NCBI GenBank assembly: GCA_964647355.1
Contig: CAZYGK010000052.1
Location: 1 to 21,989 of the forward strand
DNA: 21,989 nucleotides
DNA from: SZUA-430 sp964647355
Lineage (GTDB): Bacteria > Pseudomonadota > Alphaproteobacteria > Micropepsales > Micropepsaceae
Direction: 5' to 3'
Shown one piece after another: positions 14,673 to 21,746 of the stretch. Below the pieces are notes generated by a model. That model did no database searches and was not told the origin of the DNA. It worked only from the letters and a program-made list of their open reading frames with translations. How positions within the stretch are numbered: the first letter of the stretch is position 1; each line of letters starts with the position of its first letter. Position numbers and translations under genes: made by a program.

Positions 14673-15164
14673 ATGGCCGAAGAAGTTCGTTCCTTTAGCG
14701 ACGTCAAGGCGACGCTGATCAAGCGCCCGACGACGGATGCGAAGCCGCAAGGCGAGCCGACGAAGAAGCGCGACGCGCAGGGCCGCTCCTACGCGACCGG
14801 CCGCCGCAAGAATGCGGTCGCGCGCGTGTGGATCAAGCCGGGCTCCGGCAAGGTCACCGTCAATAGCCGCGAGGAAGCGAAATATTTCGCGCGGCCGGTG
14901 CTGCGCATGATCCTGCGTCAGCCGCTGGTGGTCACGAACCGCGAGACGCAGTTCGACGTGGTCGTGACGGTGAAGGGCGGCGGTCTCTCCGGCCAAGCCG
15001 GTGCTGTGCGCCATGGTCTTTCGCGCGCGCTCGTGAACTACGAGCCGGAGCTGAAGCCGCTGCTGAAGGCGCGCGGGTTCATGACGCGCGACAGCCGTAT
15101 GGTCGAGCGTAAGAAGTACGGCAAGGCGAAAGCCCGCCGCAGCTTCCAGTTCTCGAAGCGGTAA
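14673..15164 (+). CDS. rpsI: 30S ribosomal protein S9 (uS9)
   Basis: This 163-residue protein has the S9 core SYATGRRKNAVARVWIKPGSGK followed by the family block ending GAVRHGLSRALVNYEPELKP. The ending is DSRMVERKKYGKAKARRSFQFSKR, shown here as RMVERKKYGKAKARR and QFSKR, whose terminal Lys-Arg reaches the ribosomal P-site tRNA. About 40 extra N-terminal residues, rich in Lys, Thr and acidic groups, are typical of alphaproteobacterial S9. GAGG 10 bases before the ATG, inside the end of rplM, is the ribosome binding site. A strong intrinsic terminator follows 25 bases after the stop, ending the operon. Confidence 0.98.
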   Translation: MAEEVRSFSDVKATLIKRPTTDAKPQGEPTKKRDAQGRSYATGRRKNAVARVWIKPGSGKVTVNSREEAKYFARPVLRMILRQPLVVTNRETQFDVVVTVKGGGLSGQAGAVRHGLSRALVNYEPELKPLLKARGFMTRDSRMVERKKYGKAKARRSFQFSKR

Positions 15165-15188
15165 GTTCGGTCTACTTTGGATTGTGCG

Positions 15189-15217
15189 AAGGGCGTCCCG
15201 GCGGGGCGCCCTTTTTT
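15189..15217 (+). terminator. Rho-independent terminator of rplM-rpsI
   Basis: AAGGGCGTCCC (15189-15199) pairs over 11 bases, one of them G-T, with GGGGCGCCCTT (15203-15213) around a GGC loop. Six T residues run from 15212 to 15217. It stands 25 bases after the rpsI stop. It is the clearest intrinsic terminator in the window. Confidence 0.92.
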
Positions 15218-15220
15218 CTT

Positions 15221-15300
15221 CCTGGGACCGCCGGCTTCCAGCCGGCCCTTTTGCGTGTCAAAGAGAAATGCAGTGCCGGCTAGAAGCCGACGGTCCCGGG
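15221..15300. repeat. Inverted pair of REP-like palindromes (BIME-like)
   Basis: Two 26-base arms, 15221-15246 and 15275-15300, are inverted copies that match at 23 of 26 positions, separated by 28 bases. Each arm is itself a small hairpin: CCGGCT-TCC-AGCCGG in the left arm and CGGCT-AGA-AGCCG in the right. Each carries the conserved side sequence GGGACCG. A self-complementary core with a fixed flank, paired in opposite orientation in an intergenic gap, is the layout of REP/BIME elements. No second copy or RAYT transposase gene lies in the window. Confidence 0.7.
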
Positions 15301-15311
15301 AAGAAAAGAAA

Positions 15312-16004
15312 ATGACCACGTTCAAAGGCTTGCCCAAAGACTTCTTCACGTTCTTCGCGCAGCTCGCGAAGAACAACGAGCGCGAATGGTTCGAGGCGAA
15401 TAAGCAGCGGTACAAGGATGTGGTGATCGCGCCGCTTTGCGATTTTATGGAGGCGATGGCGCCGCGGGTTGCCAAGATCTCGAAGCACATCGTCGTCGAT
15501 CCGCGGCCGAATGGCGGGTCGATGTTCCGGATTTATCGCGACGTGCGGTTTGCGAAGGACAAATCGCCTTACAAGACGAATGCTGGTGTTCATTTCCGGC
15601 ATGGGCTTGGGCGCGATGCGCATGTGCCTGGGTTCTATATGCATTTTTCGCCGGATGAGGTGTTTGTCGGCGGCGGGATTTGGATGCCGGAGCCTGCGGC
15701 GTTGGCCAAAGTGCGGCACGCGATTGCGGACGAACCGAAGTCTTGGAAGAAGGTTGTCGAGGATAAGGCGTTCGCGAAGGCGTTCAAGGGTATCGAGGGC
15801 GAGGCGTTGGTGCGTCCACCGAAGGGTTTCGATCCGGAGCATCCCTATATCGGCGACATCAAGCGCAAGAGCTTCTTTGCGATGCACGAAAGCTCGCCCA
15901 AAGCCGCGCAATCGGCCGGTTTCGTTGACGAGGTCGAGGCTACGTTCAAGGCCGCCAAGCCGCTGATGGCATATCTGTGTAAGGCCCTCGACGCGCCGTT
16001 TTGA
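15312..16004 (+). CDS. DUF2461 family protein (TIGR02453)
   Basis: From ATG 15312 the protein has 230 residues. An in-frame GTG/TTG-type start upstream would translate the terminator and REP repeat and is rejected. Family blocks are FKGLPKDFFTFFAQLAKNNER, EWFEANKQRYKD, GGSMFRIYRDVRFAKDKSPYKTN (in short, FRIYRDVRFAKDKSPYK), GFYMHFSPDEVFVGGGIWMPE and IKRKSFFAMHE. These match TIGR02453/DUF2461, soluble proteins found in bacteria and fungi with no proven role. The REP arm ends 11 bases before the start, and its terminal GGG together with the following GAAG supplies the only ribosome-binding-like sequence. The stop is 36 bases before the next gene. Confidence 0.9.
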   Translation: MTTFKGLPKDFFTFFAQLAKNNEREWFEANKQRYKDVVIAPLCDFMEAMAPRVAKISKHIVVDPRPNGGSMFRIYRDVRFAKDKSPYKTNAGVHFRHGLGRDAHVPGFYMHFSPDEVFVGGGIWMPEPAALAKVRHAIADEPKSWKKVVEDKAFAKAFKGIEGEALVRPPKGFDPEHPYIGDIKRKSFFAMHESSPKAAQSAGFVDEVEATFKAAKPLMAYLCKALDAPF

Positions 16005-16040
16005 TAGGGTCTGCCTCCCATTGAGTCGGGAGAAGCCCCC

Positions 16041-16658
16041 ATGAAGAGCCTTCGGTTGTTGCTTGTTCTGGCGCTGGCGTTCGTGCCCGCCGCGTCGTGC
16101 GGATCAGCGCCGGGCGTCGAGCTGTTTCCGGCGGCTGTTTCGGTCAAAGCGTACATGTTCGAAGGTGAAGAGCCTGGGCGCGGCGTTTTCTACGACTTCG
16201 CGACACTCGATCCGTCGGCGGTGCCGGCGCAGGGCGTTTCTTTGTCGCCGGCGCAGGTTGCGCGCGTGAAGCGCGCGTTCAGCGCGCCGACCGGCGAGCA
16301 GGGGGCGGCCGCTTGTTTCAATCCGCGGCACGGGTTCGTGTTCTACGACGCGAAGGGTCAAGTGGTCGGCACGCTCGACGTTTGTTTCGAGTGCACGAAC
16401 ACATCGGTGAATGCGCCCGGGTACAACGCGCGGATTCAGCCGGTCTACGATCGCTTCAAGCAACCTGAAGACGGTTGGGACGAGAAGCTGCACAAACGCC
16501 AGACGGTTGAGGTCAATCGCGTGCGCGCCGAGTACGGCATGCCGCCAGTCGACCCGCCGGTGGATTGGAAGGGGCTTGAGGCGCTGGTGCGCGAACTCGG
16601 CATGCCGCCGCAACCGGTCGCTTCCGATTTTGCGCGCGTGCGCGGGGCGGCGAACTAG
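16041..16658 (+). CDS. Exported cysteine-containing protein of unknown function
   Basis: This 205-residue protein has GGGAGAAG before the ATG and a signal sequence, MKSLRLLLVLALAFVPAASC. Cys20 may be a lipobox cysteine (AASC), or the signal may be cleaved just before it. The most distinctive part is ACFNPRHGFVFYDAKGQ followed by TLDVCFECTN, with Cys92, Cys115 and Cys118. This pattern recurs in uncharacterised bacterial exported proteins, and the three cysteines could bind a metal or form a disulfide. The C-terminal third, ending near VRELGMPPQP, is Pro-rich. The secreted esterase gene begins one base after this stop, so the two products are very likely made together. I do not recognise a named domain and assign no function. 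Confidence 0.8.
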   Translation: MKSLRLLLVLALAFVPAASCGSAPGVELFPAAVSVKAYMFEGEEPGRGVFYDFATLDPSAVPAQGVSLSPAQVARVKRAFSAPTGEQGAAACFNPRHGFVFYDAKGQVVGTLDVCFECTNTSVNAPGYNARIQPVYDRFKQPEDGWDEKLHKRQTVEVNRVRAEYGMPPVDPPVDWKGLEALVRELGMPPQPVASDFARVRGAAN

Positions 16659-16659
16659 G

Positions 16660-17571
16660 ATGAGGACGGTTCTGCGCGCGTTCTTGCTGCTGTTTGCGGC
16701 CGCGACCGTTGCGCATGCGGCGGAGCGCGACCGGGCGTTGGCCATCACGGGGCAGGCGCGCAACTATACGCTGATCACGCCGGATAAGGCGGCGGGACCT
16801 TATCCGGTTCTAATCGTCTTTCATGGCGGCGGGCAGACGGCCGAGCGGGCGCGGCGCTACACGCGTTTCGACGAATGGGCGGTGCGCGAGGGTTTTGCCG
16901 CGGTCTATCCGGAAGGCATCGGCCGGAACTGGAACGATGGGCGGGTCTCGGACGATCTCAATGCGCGTGCGGCTGCACAGGGCGACGACGTCGAGTTCAC
17001 GCTTCAGCTGATCGAGACGTTGGTGACGGAGGGGGTTGCCGATCCTTCACGGGTATTTTTGGTCGGCGCCTCGAACGGCGGGATGATGGCGATGCGGGCG
17101 GCCTGCGAATTGGGACCGCGTGTCGCCGGCGTCGGCGTCGTGGTCGCGAACCTGCCGGTCGATTGGGGCTGCAGCGTGAAGCGCATGCCGGCGATTTTCG
17201 TGCACGGCACGGACGACGAATTCATGCCTTACGACGGCGGACAGATTGCTGCGCGCAAGACGCGGCAGAATCTGGGCCAGGTGCGCAGCGTCGACGAGAC
17301 GATCGAGACGTTCCGGCGGATCAACGGCTGCGAAGGCGTGAAAGAGCAAAAGATGCTCGACGAAGTGGGGCGGGACAAGACCGCCGCCGTCGTTACCGAC
17401 TACGAGTGCACGGGCGGCGCGCTTCGGCAGATCGAAATCCAAGGCGGCGGGCACACCTGGCCGGGTGCCCGCACGAGCATCGTTGCCGACTGGGTGCTTG
17501 GGAATACGAGTGACGAAGTGAGCGCCACGGCGGAGATTTGGGGCTTCTTCAAGGGGCTACCGGCGCGTTAG
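16660..17571 (+). CDS. Secreted PHB depolymerase/feruloyl esterase-like hydrolase (LpqC family, CE1)
   Basis: From ATG 16660 the protein has 303 residues with a signal peptide, MRTVLRAFLLLFAAATVAHA, cleaved before AERDR. It is an alpha/beta hydrolase of the LpqC (COG3509) group: YPVLIVFHGGGQTAERARR, the nucleophile elbow VGASNGGMMAMR with Ser138, IFVHGTDDEFMPYDGG with Asp185/186, and GGGHTWPGA with His265. CELG, WGCSV, NGCEG and YECTG supply cysteines that may form disulfides, usual in secreted members. This group includes feruloyl esterases and short-chain PHB depolymerases, and the substrate cannot be told from sequence. It is translationally coupled to the preceding unknown protein. Its TAG overlaps the stop of the next gene on the minus strand. 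Confidence 0.9.
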   Translation: MRTVLRAFLLLFAAATVAHAAERDRALAITGQARNYTLITPDKAAGPYPVLIVFHGGGQTAERARRYTRFDEWAVREGFAAVYPEGIGRNWNDGRVSDDLNARAAAQGDDVEFTLQLIETLVTEGVADPSRVFLVGASNGGMMAMRAACELGPRVAGVGVVVANLPVDWGCSVKRMPAIFVHGTDDEFMPYDGGQIAARKTRQNLGQVRSVDETIETFRRINGCEGVKEQKMLDEVGRDKTAAVVTDYECTGGALRQIEIQGGGHTWPGARTSIVADWVLGNTSDEVSATAEIWGFFKGLPAR

Positions 17572-18401
17572 GACGAGCCGCAGCCGCCACCACCGCCGCA
17601 ACCGCTGCCGCCGTCGCCGTCGCCACCCTCGCCGCCGCCACCTTCACCACCTTCGGCACCTTCACCCTTGCCCTTTCCGCCGGACGAGCCGACGGTCGTG
17701 GTGGCGATGAAGGAGCTGTCGCCGCCGCCGTTCTTGCCGCGCTTGCGGCCGGTGCGCTTTCCGCTTCCGGAAAAGAGCGCGGCGAGCAGCAACAGGGCCG
17801 TCGCCGCGACACCACCGAGCACATAGGCGGTCGTATTCGCATCCGCCGTTCCGTCTGCTGCCATCGCTGCGGATGCTCCGGTCGTCGCTAGGGCAGCTCC
17901 GGACCAGAGAGCGGGCAGTTTCGGCTTGCGCAGGATCAGGTGCGTTCGGGTGTCGACCCAACGCTGGTGCTGTGCGGCCGCAAAGCGGTCAGTTTCGTGC
18001 GGCCAGAACGCGAGCGGGGGTTCGGTGCCGAATTCGGCGCGGTAGAGCGCGCGCGTGGCAGCGTATTGGGTGCGGTACTTTGCATCTTCGGCGCGTCCGC
18101 CCATCGTGGGGCCATGATGCAGCGGCTTTCTCAGCACGCCGTTGCACAAGCCGTCCCAGTACGAGCGCGTGAAGGTGAGGTGAAGGTGCCAGACTTGATC
18201 GACGACGTCCGACGGGGTTACCGGCGCCCGACTGATGGCGGCGAGGTAGACGAACCTCTTGTACTCTTGCACCGCGCGCTTGGCGAAGCTTCTCGGCCAT
18301 CGATTTTCGCGCGCCAAGCGGTCGGTGAATTGAGATGCGGCGTTGGGATCGTCGAGTTCGAAAGTGTCGATCCGTTTCCAGAGTTCCGCATTCGTAAGCA
18401 T
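17568..18401 (-). CDS. GRDP-like membrane protein with Gly/Cys-rich tail (TIGR04222-like)
   Basis: This 277-residue protein begins MLTNAELWKRIDTFELDD with a GAGGGAGAG ribosome binding site. Residues 35-82 contain ENRWPRSFAKRAVQEYKRF and VDQVWHLHLTFTRSYWDGL; the WHxH motif at 71-74 is the mark of the glycine-rich domain-containing protein (GRDP-like) family. FGTEPPLAFWPHE and AAAQHQRWVDT follow. One clear membrane helix lies at 193-211 (YVLGGVAATALLLLAALF), then a basic stretch and a tail of GEG/GGG repeats ending in GCGGGGGCG. Bacterial TIGR04222 membrane proteins end in similar Cys/Gly tails. The function is unknown. The helix places the WHxH domain and the tail on opposite sides of the membrane. 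The stop overlaps the esterase stop inside TTAG. Confidence 0.85.
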   Translation of the reverse strand: MLTNAELWKRIDTFELDDPNAASQFTDRLARENRWPRSFAKRAVQEYKRFVYLAAISRAPVTPSDVVDQVWHLHLTFTRSYWDGLCNGVLRKPLHHGPTMGGRAEDAKYRTQYAATRALYRAEFGTEPPLAFWPHETDRFAAAQHQRWVDTRTHLILRKPKLPALWSGAALATTGASAAMAADGTADANTTAYVLGGVAATALLLLAALFSGSGKRTGRKRGKNGGGDSSFIATTTVGSSGGKGKGEGAEGGEGGGGEGGDGDGGSGCGGGGGCGSS

Positions 18402-18479
18402 GCTTGCTCTCCCTCGTTGTTGTCGTTGCGCGTCAGATGGGGATGGGGCGGATCATCATGGGGGCGTGCGTGCTGCGGC

Positions 18480-18503
18480 GCCCCGGAATTTGGGGCTTAT
18501 ACT
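18480..18503 (+). promoter_or_regulatory. Possible promoter/operator for the S9 peptidase gene
   Basis: The hairpin-like GCCCC GGAATTT GGGGC (18480-18496) lies directly before TATACT (18498-18503), in the divergent gap between the GRDP-like and S9 genes. The box resembles the CTATACTG boxes elsewhere in the window. No -35 is evident, since the palindrome occupies that spacer. The leader to the ATG would be about 130 bases. Confidence 0.3.
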
Positions 18504-18638
18504 CGCGCTGGAGATTTGCGGTCGTCGGTTCACTAGCATTTGTCCGCTTATGCTCCCGGCCGTGATCAGGGGGCGGATGGACGGTGATGGCCGGTCCGCG
18601 CAAAAAGATCACGGGGAATGTGTTTTTGGGGGCAATTA

Positions 18639-20579
18639 ATGCGTATTGCAGTGTTTGGAGCCGTTGCCTTGGCGACGGCCGCTCTGGCGTGGGCCGCGGA
18701 CGTTCAACGCGTCGGGCGCGGTGTGTTGGTCACGGAAAACGTGCCCGAGACGCCGCCCGCTCTCAAAGACACGCTACTGCAGTATCAGAACGTGCGCGGC
18801 GCGTCGTTCGCCGATTGGACACCCGACGGGAAGGCGATCCTGATCGCAACGCGCTTCGGCGACACGGCGCAGCTGCACCGGGTGGACATGCCGCTTGGCC
18901 TTCGGCGTCAGCTGACGTTCTTCCCGGAACCGGTCGGCGGCGGCACGTACCGGCCGGACAACGGTGCGCGCACGATCCTCTACGGTAAGGATCGCGGTGG
19001 CGACGAGAACTTCCAGCTTTATCTGATGGACGAGCGCGAGGGCGCTTCGACCATGTTCACGGACGGCACGTCGCGCAACGGCGGCGGCAGGTTCTCGGAC
19101 GACGGCTCGTTGATCGCGTGGTCGAGCGTGGCGAAGGACAGTTCGAAGTACAAGATATTGGTTGCGAACGGCCGGGCGCCGAAAGAACCACGCGTCGTGC
19201 TCGACGAAGAGGGGGCTTGGTCGCCGCGGGCGTTCTCGCCCGACAACACGAAGTTGCTCGTCGGCAAGGGCGTGTCGGTCAACGAGAGCTATCTCTATCT
19301 GATCGATCTGAAGTCGGGCACACGGACACAGGTCAATCCGTCCACGAAGCAGATCGCCTACGGCAACGTGGCGTTCTCGGCCGACGGTCAATCGCTCTAC
19401 GTCGTCTCGGACGAAGACAGCGAGTTTGCGCGGCTTGTGCGCATCAATTTGAAGGATAATTCGAAGACCACGTTGTCGGGCGGCATCAATTGGGACGTCG
19501 ACGGGTTCGACATCACGCGCGACAAGAAGACGATCGCTTACGCGACGAACGAGGCCGGCATCAGCCGCGTCACGATCATCAGCGCGGAGACGGGCGCGAA
19601 ATTGCCGGCGCCGGAGCTACCGATTGCCGTCTTCTCGGGCGCCGGGTTCTCGCCGGACGGGTCGAAGCTCGCGCTGTCGCTTTCGAACGCGCAGACGTCG
19701 GGCGACGTTTGGGTGTGGGACTTGAAGGCGAAGAAGCTCACGCGCTGGACCGAGAGCGAGGTCGGGGGTATCGACCCGTCCACGTTCGTGCAGCCGACGC
19801 TGATCTCGTGGCCGACATTCGACCAGGTGGGCGGCAAGCCGCGCACGATCACCGGGTTCCAGTACTTGCCGCCGGGATCGGGGCCGCATCCGGTTTACAT
19901 CAACATCCATGGCGGGCCGGAGTCGCAGTCGCAGCCGGGATTCTCGTCGAATATGCAGATGCTGGTGAAGAAGCTCGGTATGGCGGTGATCTCGCCGAAC
20001 GTGCGCGGCTCGACCGGCTACGGCAAGACATTCGTCAATCTCGACAACGGGCGCCTGCGCGAGGATTCGGTCAAGGACATCGGTGCGCTGCTCGATTGGA
20101 TCGCGACCCAGCCGAACTTGGATAAGAACCGCGTGATCGTGGCCGGCGGCTCGTATGGCGGCTACATGTCCTACGCGGTCATGACGCACTACAGCGATCG
20201 TCTGGCGGCCGGGATTTCGGTCGTGGGCATCTCGAACTTCGTGACCTTCCTGAACAACACGAGCGGCTATCGCCGGGACTTGCGGCGCGTCGAATATGGC
20301 GACGAACGCGATCCGGAAATGGCGAAGTTCCTGCAATCGATCTCGCCGCTGACGAACGCGCACAAGATCAAGAAGCCGATGTTCATCGTGCAGGGCTTCA
20401 ACGATCCGCGCGTGCCGTATACGGAGGCCGAGCAGATGCTGAAGGCGATCCGCGCGAACGGGCAGGAAGTCTGGTTCATGATGGCGAAGGACGAAGGCCA
20501 CGGCTTTGCCAAGAAGAGCAACCAAAACGCCCAGCAAGAGGCGACGGTGCTGTTCCTGCAGAAGGTGATAGGGAAATAG
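18639..20579 (+). CDS. Exported S9 family peptidase (prolyl oligopeptidase)
   Basis: The ATG at 18639 with GGGGG 8 bases before it gives 646 residues. The N-terminus MRIAVFGAVALATAALAWAAD is a signal peptide, so the enzyme is periplasmic or secreted. Residues about 45-400 form a beta-propeller of TolB/DPPIV type with repeating FSPDNTKLLVG, FSADGQSLYVVSD and FSPDGSKLALSLS blades. The C-terminal S9 catalytic domain has YINIHGGPESQSQPGF, VRGSTGYGKTF, the nucleophile GGSYGGYMS (Ser505), GFNDPRVPYTEAE (Asp589) and KDEGHGF (His621), so the catalytic triad is complete. Such enzymes release dipeptides or trim peptides with Pro or Ala. The gene has its own upstream gap of 237 bases, and its stop is 4 bases before the convergent small membrane gene. 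Confidence 0.95.
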   Translation: MRIAVFGAVALATAALAWAADVQRVGRGVLVTENVPETPPALKDTLLQYQNVRGASFADWTPDGKAILIATRFGDTAQLHRVDMPLGLRRQLTFFPEPVGGGTYRPDNGARTILYGKDRGGDENFQLYLMDEREGASTMFTDGTSRNGGGRFSDDGSLIAWSSVAKDSSKYKILVANGRAPKEPRVVLDEEGAWSPRAFSPDNTKLLVGKGVSVNESYLYLIDLKSGTRTQVNPSTKQIAYGNVAFSADGQSLYVVSDEDSEFARLVRINLKDNSKTTLSGGINWDVDGFDITRDKKTIAYATNEAGISRVTIISAETGAKLPAPELPIAVFSGAGFSPDGSKLALSLSNAQTSGDVWVWDLKAKKLTRWTESEVGGIDPSTFVQPTLISWPTFDQVGGKPRTITGFQYLPPGSGPHPVYINIHGGPESQSQPGFSSNMQMLVKKLGMAVISPNVRGSTGYGKTFVNLDNGRLREDSVKDIGALLDWIATQPNLDKNRVIVAGGSYGGYMSYAVMTHYSDRLAAGISVVGISNFVTFLNNTSGYRRDLRRVEYGDERDPEMAKFLQSISPLTNAHKIKKPMFIVQGFNDPRVPYTEAEQMLKAIRANGQEVWFMMAKDEGHGFAKKSNQNAQQEATVLFLQKVIGK

Positions 20580-20583
20580 CGGT

Positions 20584-20760
20584 CTACTTGCGGCGCCGGC
20601 GATAGAAGAGGTAGCCGGCGATCGCTGCGACGAAGGCGAGGATCACGAAGACCCAGAACGTCGGGCTTTCGGGCTCATACGGTTCGGGCGCCAGATCGGC
20701 GCGCGCCGCTGTTGTGAAGGCGAGGAGCAGGGTCGTTGTGAGGGCGGTGCGGAGGAACAT
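20584..20760 (-). CDS. 58-residue single-helix membrane protein with basic tail
   Basis: A short minus-strand gene runs from ATG 20760 to TAG at 20584-20586. The protein starts with a signal peptide, MFLRTALTTTLLLAFTTAARAD, followed by a short acidic linker, LAPEPYEPESPT. A membrane helix FWVFVILAFVAAIAGYLFY ends the protein, capped by RRRRK. This signal-linker-helix-basic-cap layout resembles the C-terminal sorting tail of PEP-CTERM proteins, but the body is almost absent and no true PEP motif is clear. Third-base GC is high and the hydropathy is coherent, which argues for a real gene despite a weak ribosome binding site. It converges with the S9 peptidase gene and stands 80 bases after the lipoprotein hydrolase gene on the same strand. 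It may share that transcript. Confidence 0.7.
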   Translation of the reverse strand: MFLRTALTTTLLLAFTTAARADLAPEPYEPESPTFWVFVILAFVAAIAGYLFYRRRRK

Positions 20761-20840
20761 GGAAGCGCGTTGGCGGTTTGGCGAAGCCTAGCGCGAACAT
20801 CGGTTCGCGGGAAGCCGCTCTTCTCGCCTTCGAGTGCGCG

Positions 20841-21746
20841 TTACTTCTCGCTCAGGAACGCCAGGATCGCCGCGTTGAACTCGTCCGGTTTCTGCATCGG
20901 CGCGAAGTGGCTCACGCCGGGCAGGACAACGAGTTTGGCGCCGGATATCGTTTTGGCGAGATACTCAGCGTGCGCGGGCTTGATCACCTCTTCCTTGTCG
21001 CCGTCGGCAATCGTGATCTTGGGGCCGTTGATCTTGGCGAGGTCGGCTTCTTTGTAGTTCGGTTCGGTCAACAGCATATTGTACATGGCGTCGTAGAGGC
21101 CCTTGAAGTCGTGCGGCGGCGGGGAGAGGCGCGCGTAGTCTTTCGGCGCTTGTTCCATTAGGCGGATGAAAAGCCCGCGTTCGGTGATGCCGGGCATGAC
21201 GCCGGAGACGTCCATGTTGGCACCGAAGGCAAACACACGGTCGAGGCGGCTCGGGTGTTTCATGGCCAGGACGAGGCCCTGGATGGCGCCGTCGCTCCAG
21301 CCGACGATGGATGCCTTCTTGATCTTCAGCTTGTTCATGACGGCAAGAGCGTCGTCGGCGAACAGCTCGTAGGAGAGCGGGCGTTTCGGGTCGCGGGTCG
21401 AGCGCGCGTGGCCGCGGGTTTCGATCAGGATCACGCGATAGCCGGCTTCGACGAGGGCTGGGACTTGGAAGCCGAAATTCTCCGCGCTGCCGAATGCGCC
21501 GTGCAGCAGGACGACAGGTGCGCCTTCGCCCACCGTCGCGTACCAAATCTTGGCGCCCTTATGAGCGACTGTGCCTTGCGCGTCGAACTTCGGCAGGGGC
21601 GGCGTGGGGAGCATCGTTTCCCAGGCTTGCGGCTTCGACGGGACCGGTGGTGGCGTCGCCGGCGTATCGGTCTTCGCGGGTGGCGATGGCTCGCCACAGG
21701 CGGCCAGCGCGATGAGAAGTGCCGCGAGAACGAACTTTGTGCGCAT
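20841..21746 (-). CDS. Lipoprotein alpha/beta hydrolase
   Basis: This 301-residue protein has GGAG 7 bases before the ATG and a lipoprotein signal, MRTKFVLAALLIALAAC, with Cys17 in LAAC. A Pro/Thr-rich spacer (about 18-55) extends it from the membrane. The hydrolase core has PVVLLHGAFGSAENF (oxyanion region), VILIETRGHARST, SIVGWSDGAIQGL with the nucleophile Ser151, the acidic IADGDKEEV (Asp248 or Asp250) and LPGVSHFAPM with His280. It is therefore a complete alpha/beta hydrolase of the common AB_hydrolase_1 type, displayed in the envelope. The substrate is unknown. The GWSDGA elbow is common in esterase/lipase-like members. A CTATACTG box lies 30 bases upstream of the ATG. Confidence 0.9.
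   Translation of the reverse strand: MRTKFVLAALLIALAACGEPSPPAKTDTPATPPPVPSKPQAWETMLPTPPLPKFDAQGTVAHKGAKIWYATVGEGAPVVLLHGAFGSAENFGFQVPALVEAGYRVILIETRGHARSTRDPKRPLSYELFADDALAVMNKLKIKKASIVGWSDGAIQGLVLAMKHPSRLDRVFAFGANMDVSGVMPGITERGLFIRLMEQAPKDYARLSPPPHDFKGLYDAMYNMLLTEPNYKEADLAKINGPKITIADGDKEEVIKPAHAEYLAKTISGAKLVVLPGVSHFAPMQKPDEFNAAILAFLSEK

Noticed and set aside
19617..20537. 306-codon minus-strand frame antisense to the S9 peptidase
   Set aside because: The catalytic triad and propeller lie on the plus strand; the minus frame is Arg/His/Leu-rich without motifs.
20594..20620. CGCCGGC/GCCGGCG inverted repeat as terminator of the S9 gene
   Set aside because: The 7-base stem has a 13-base loop and no T-run, and it lies within the coding part of the small membrane gene.
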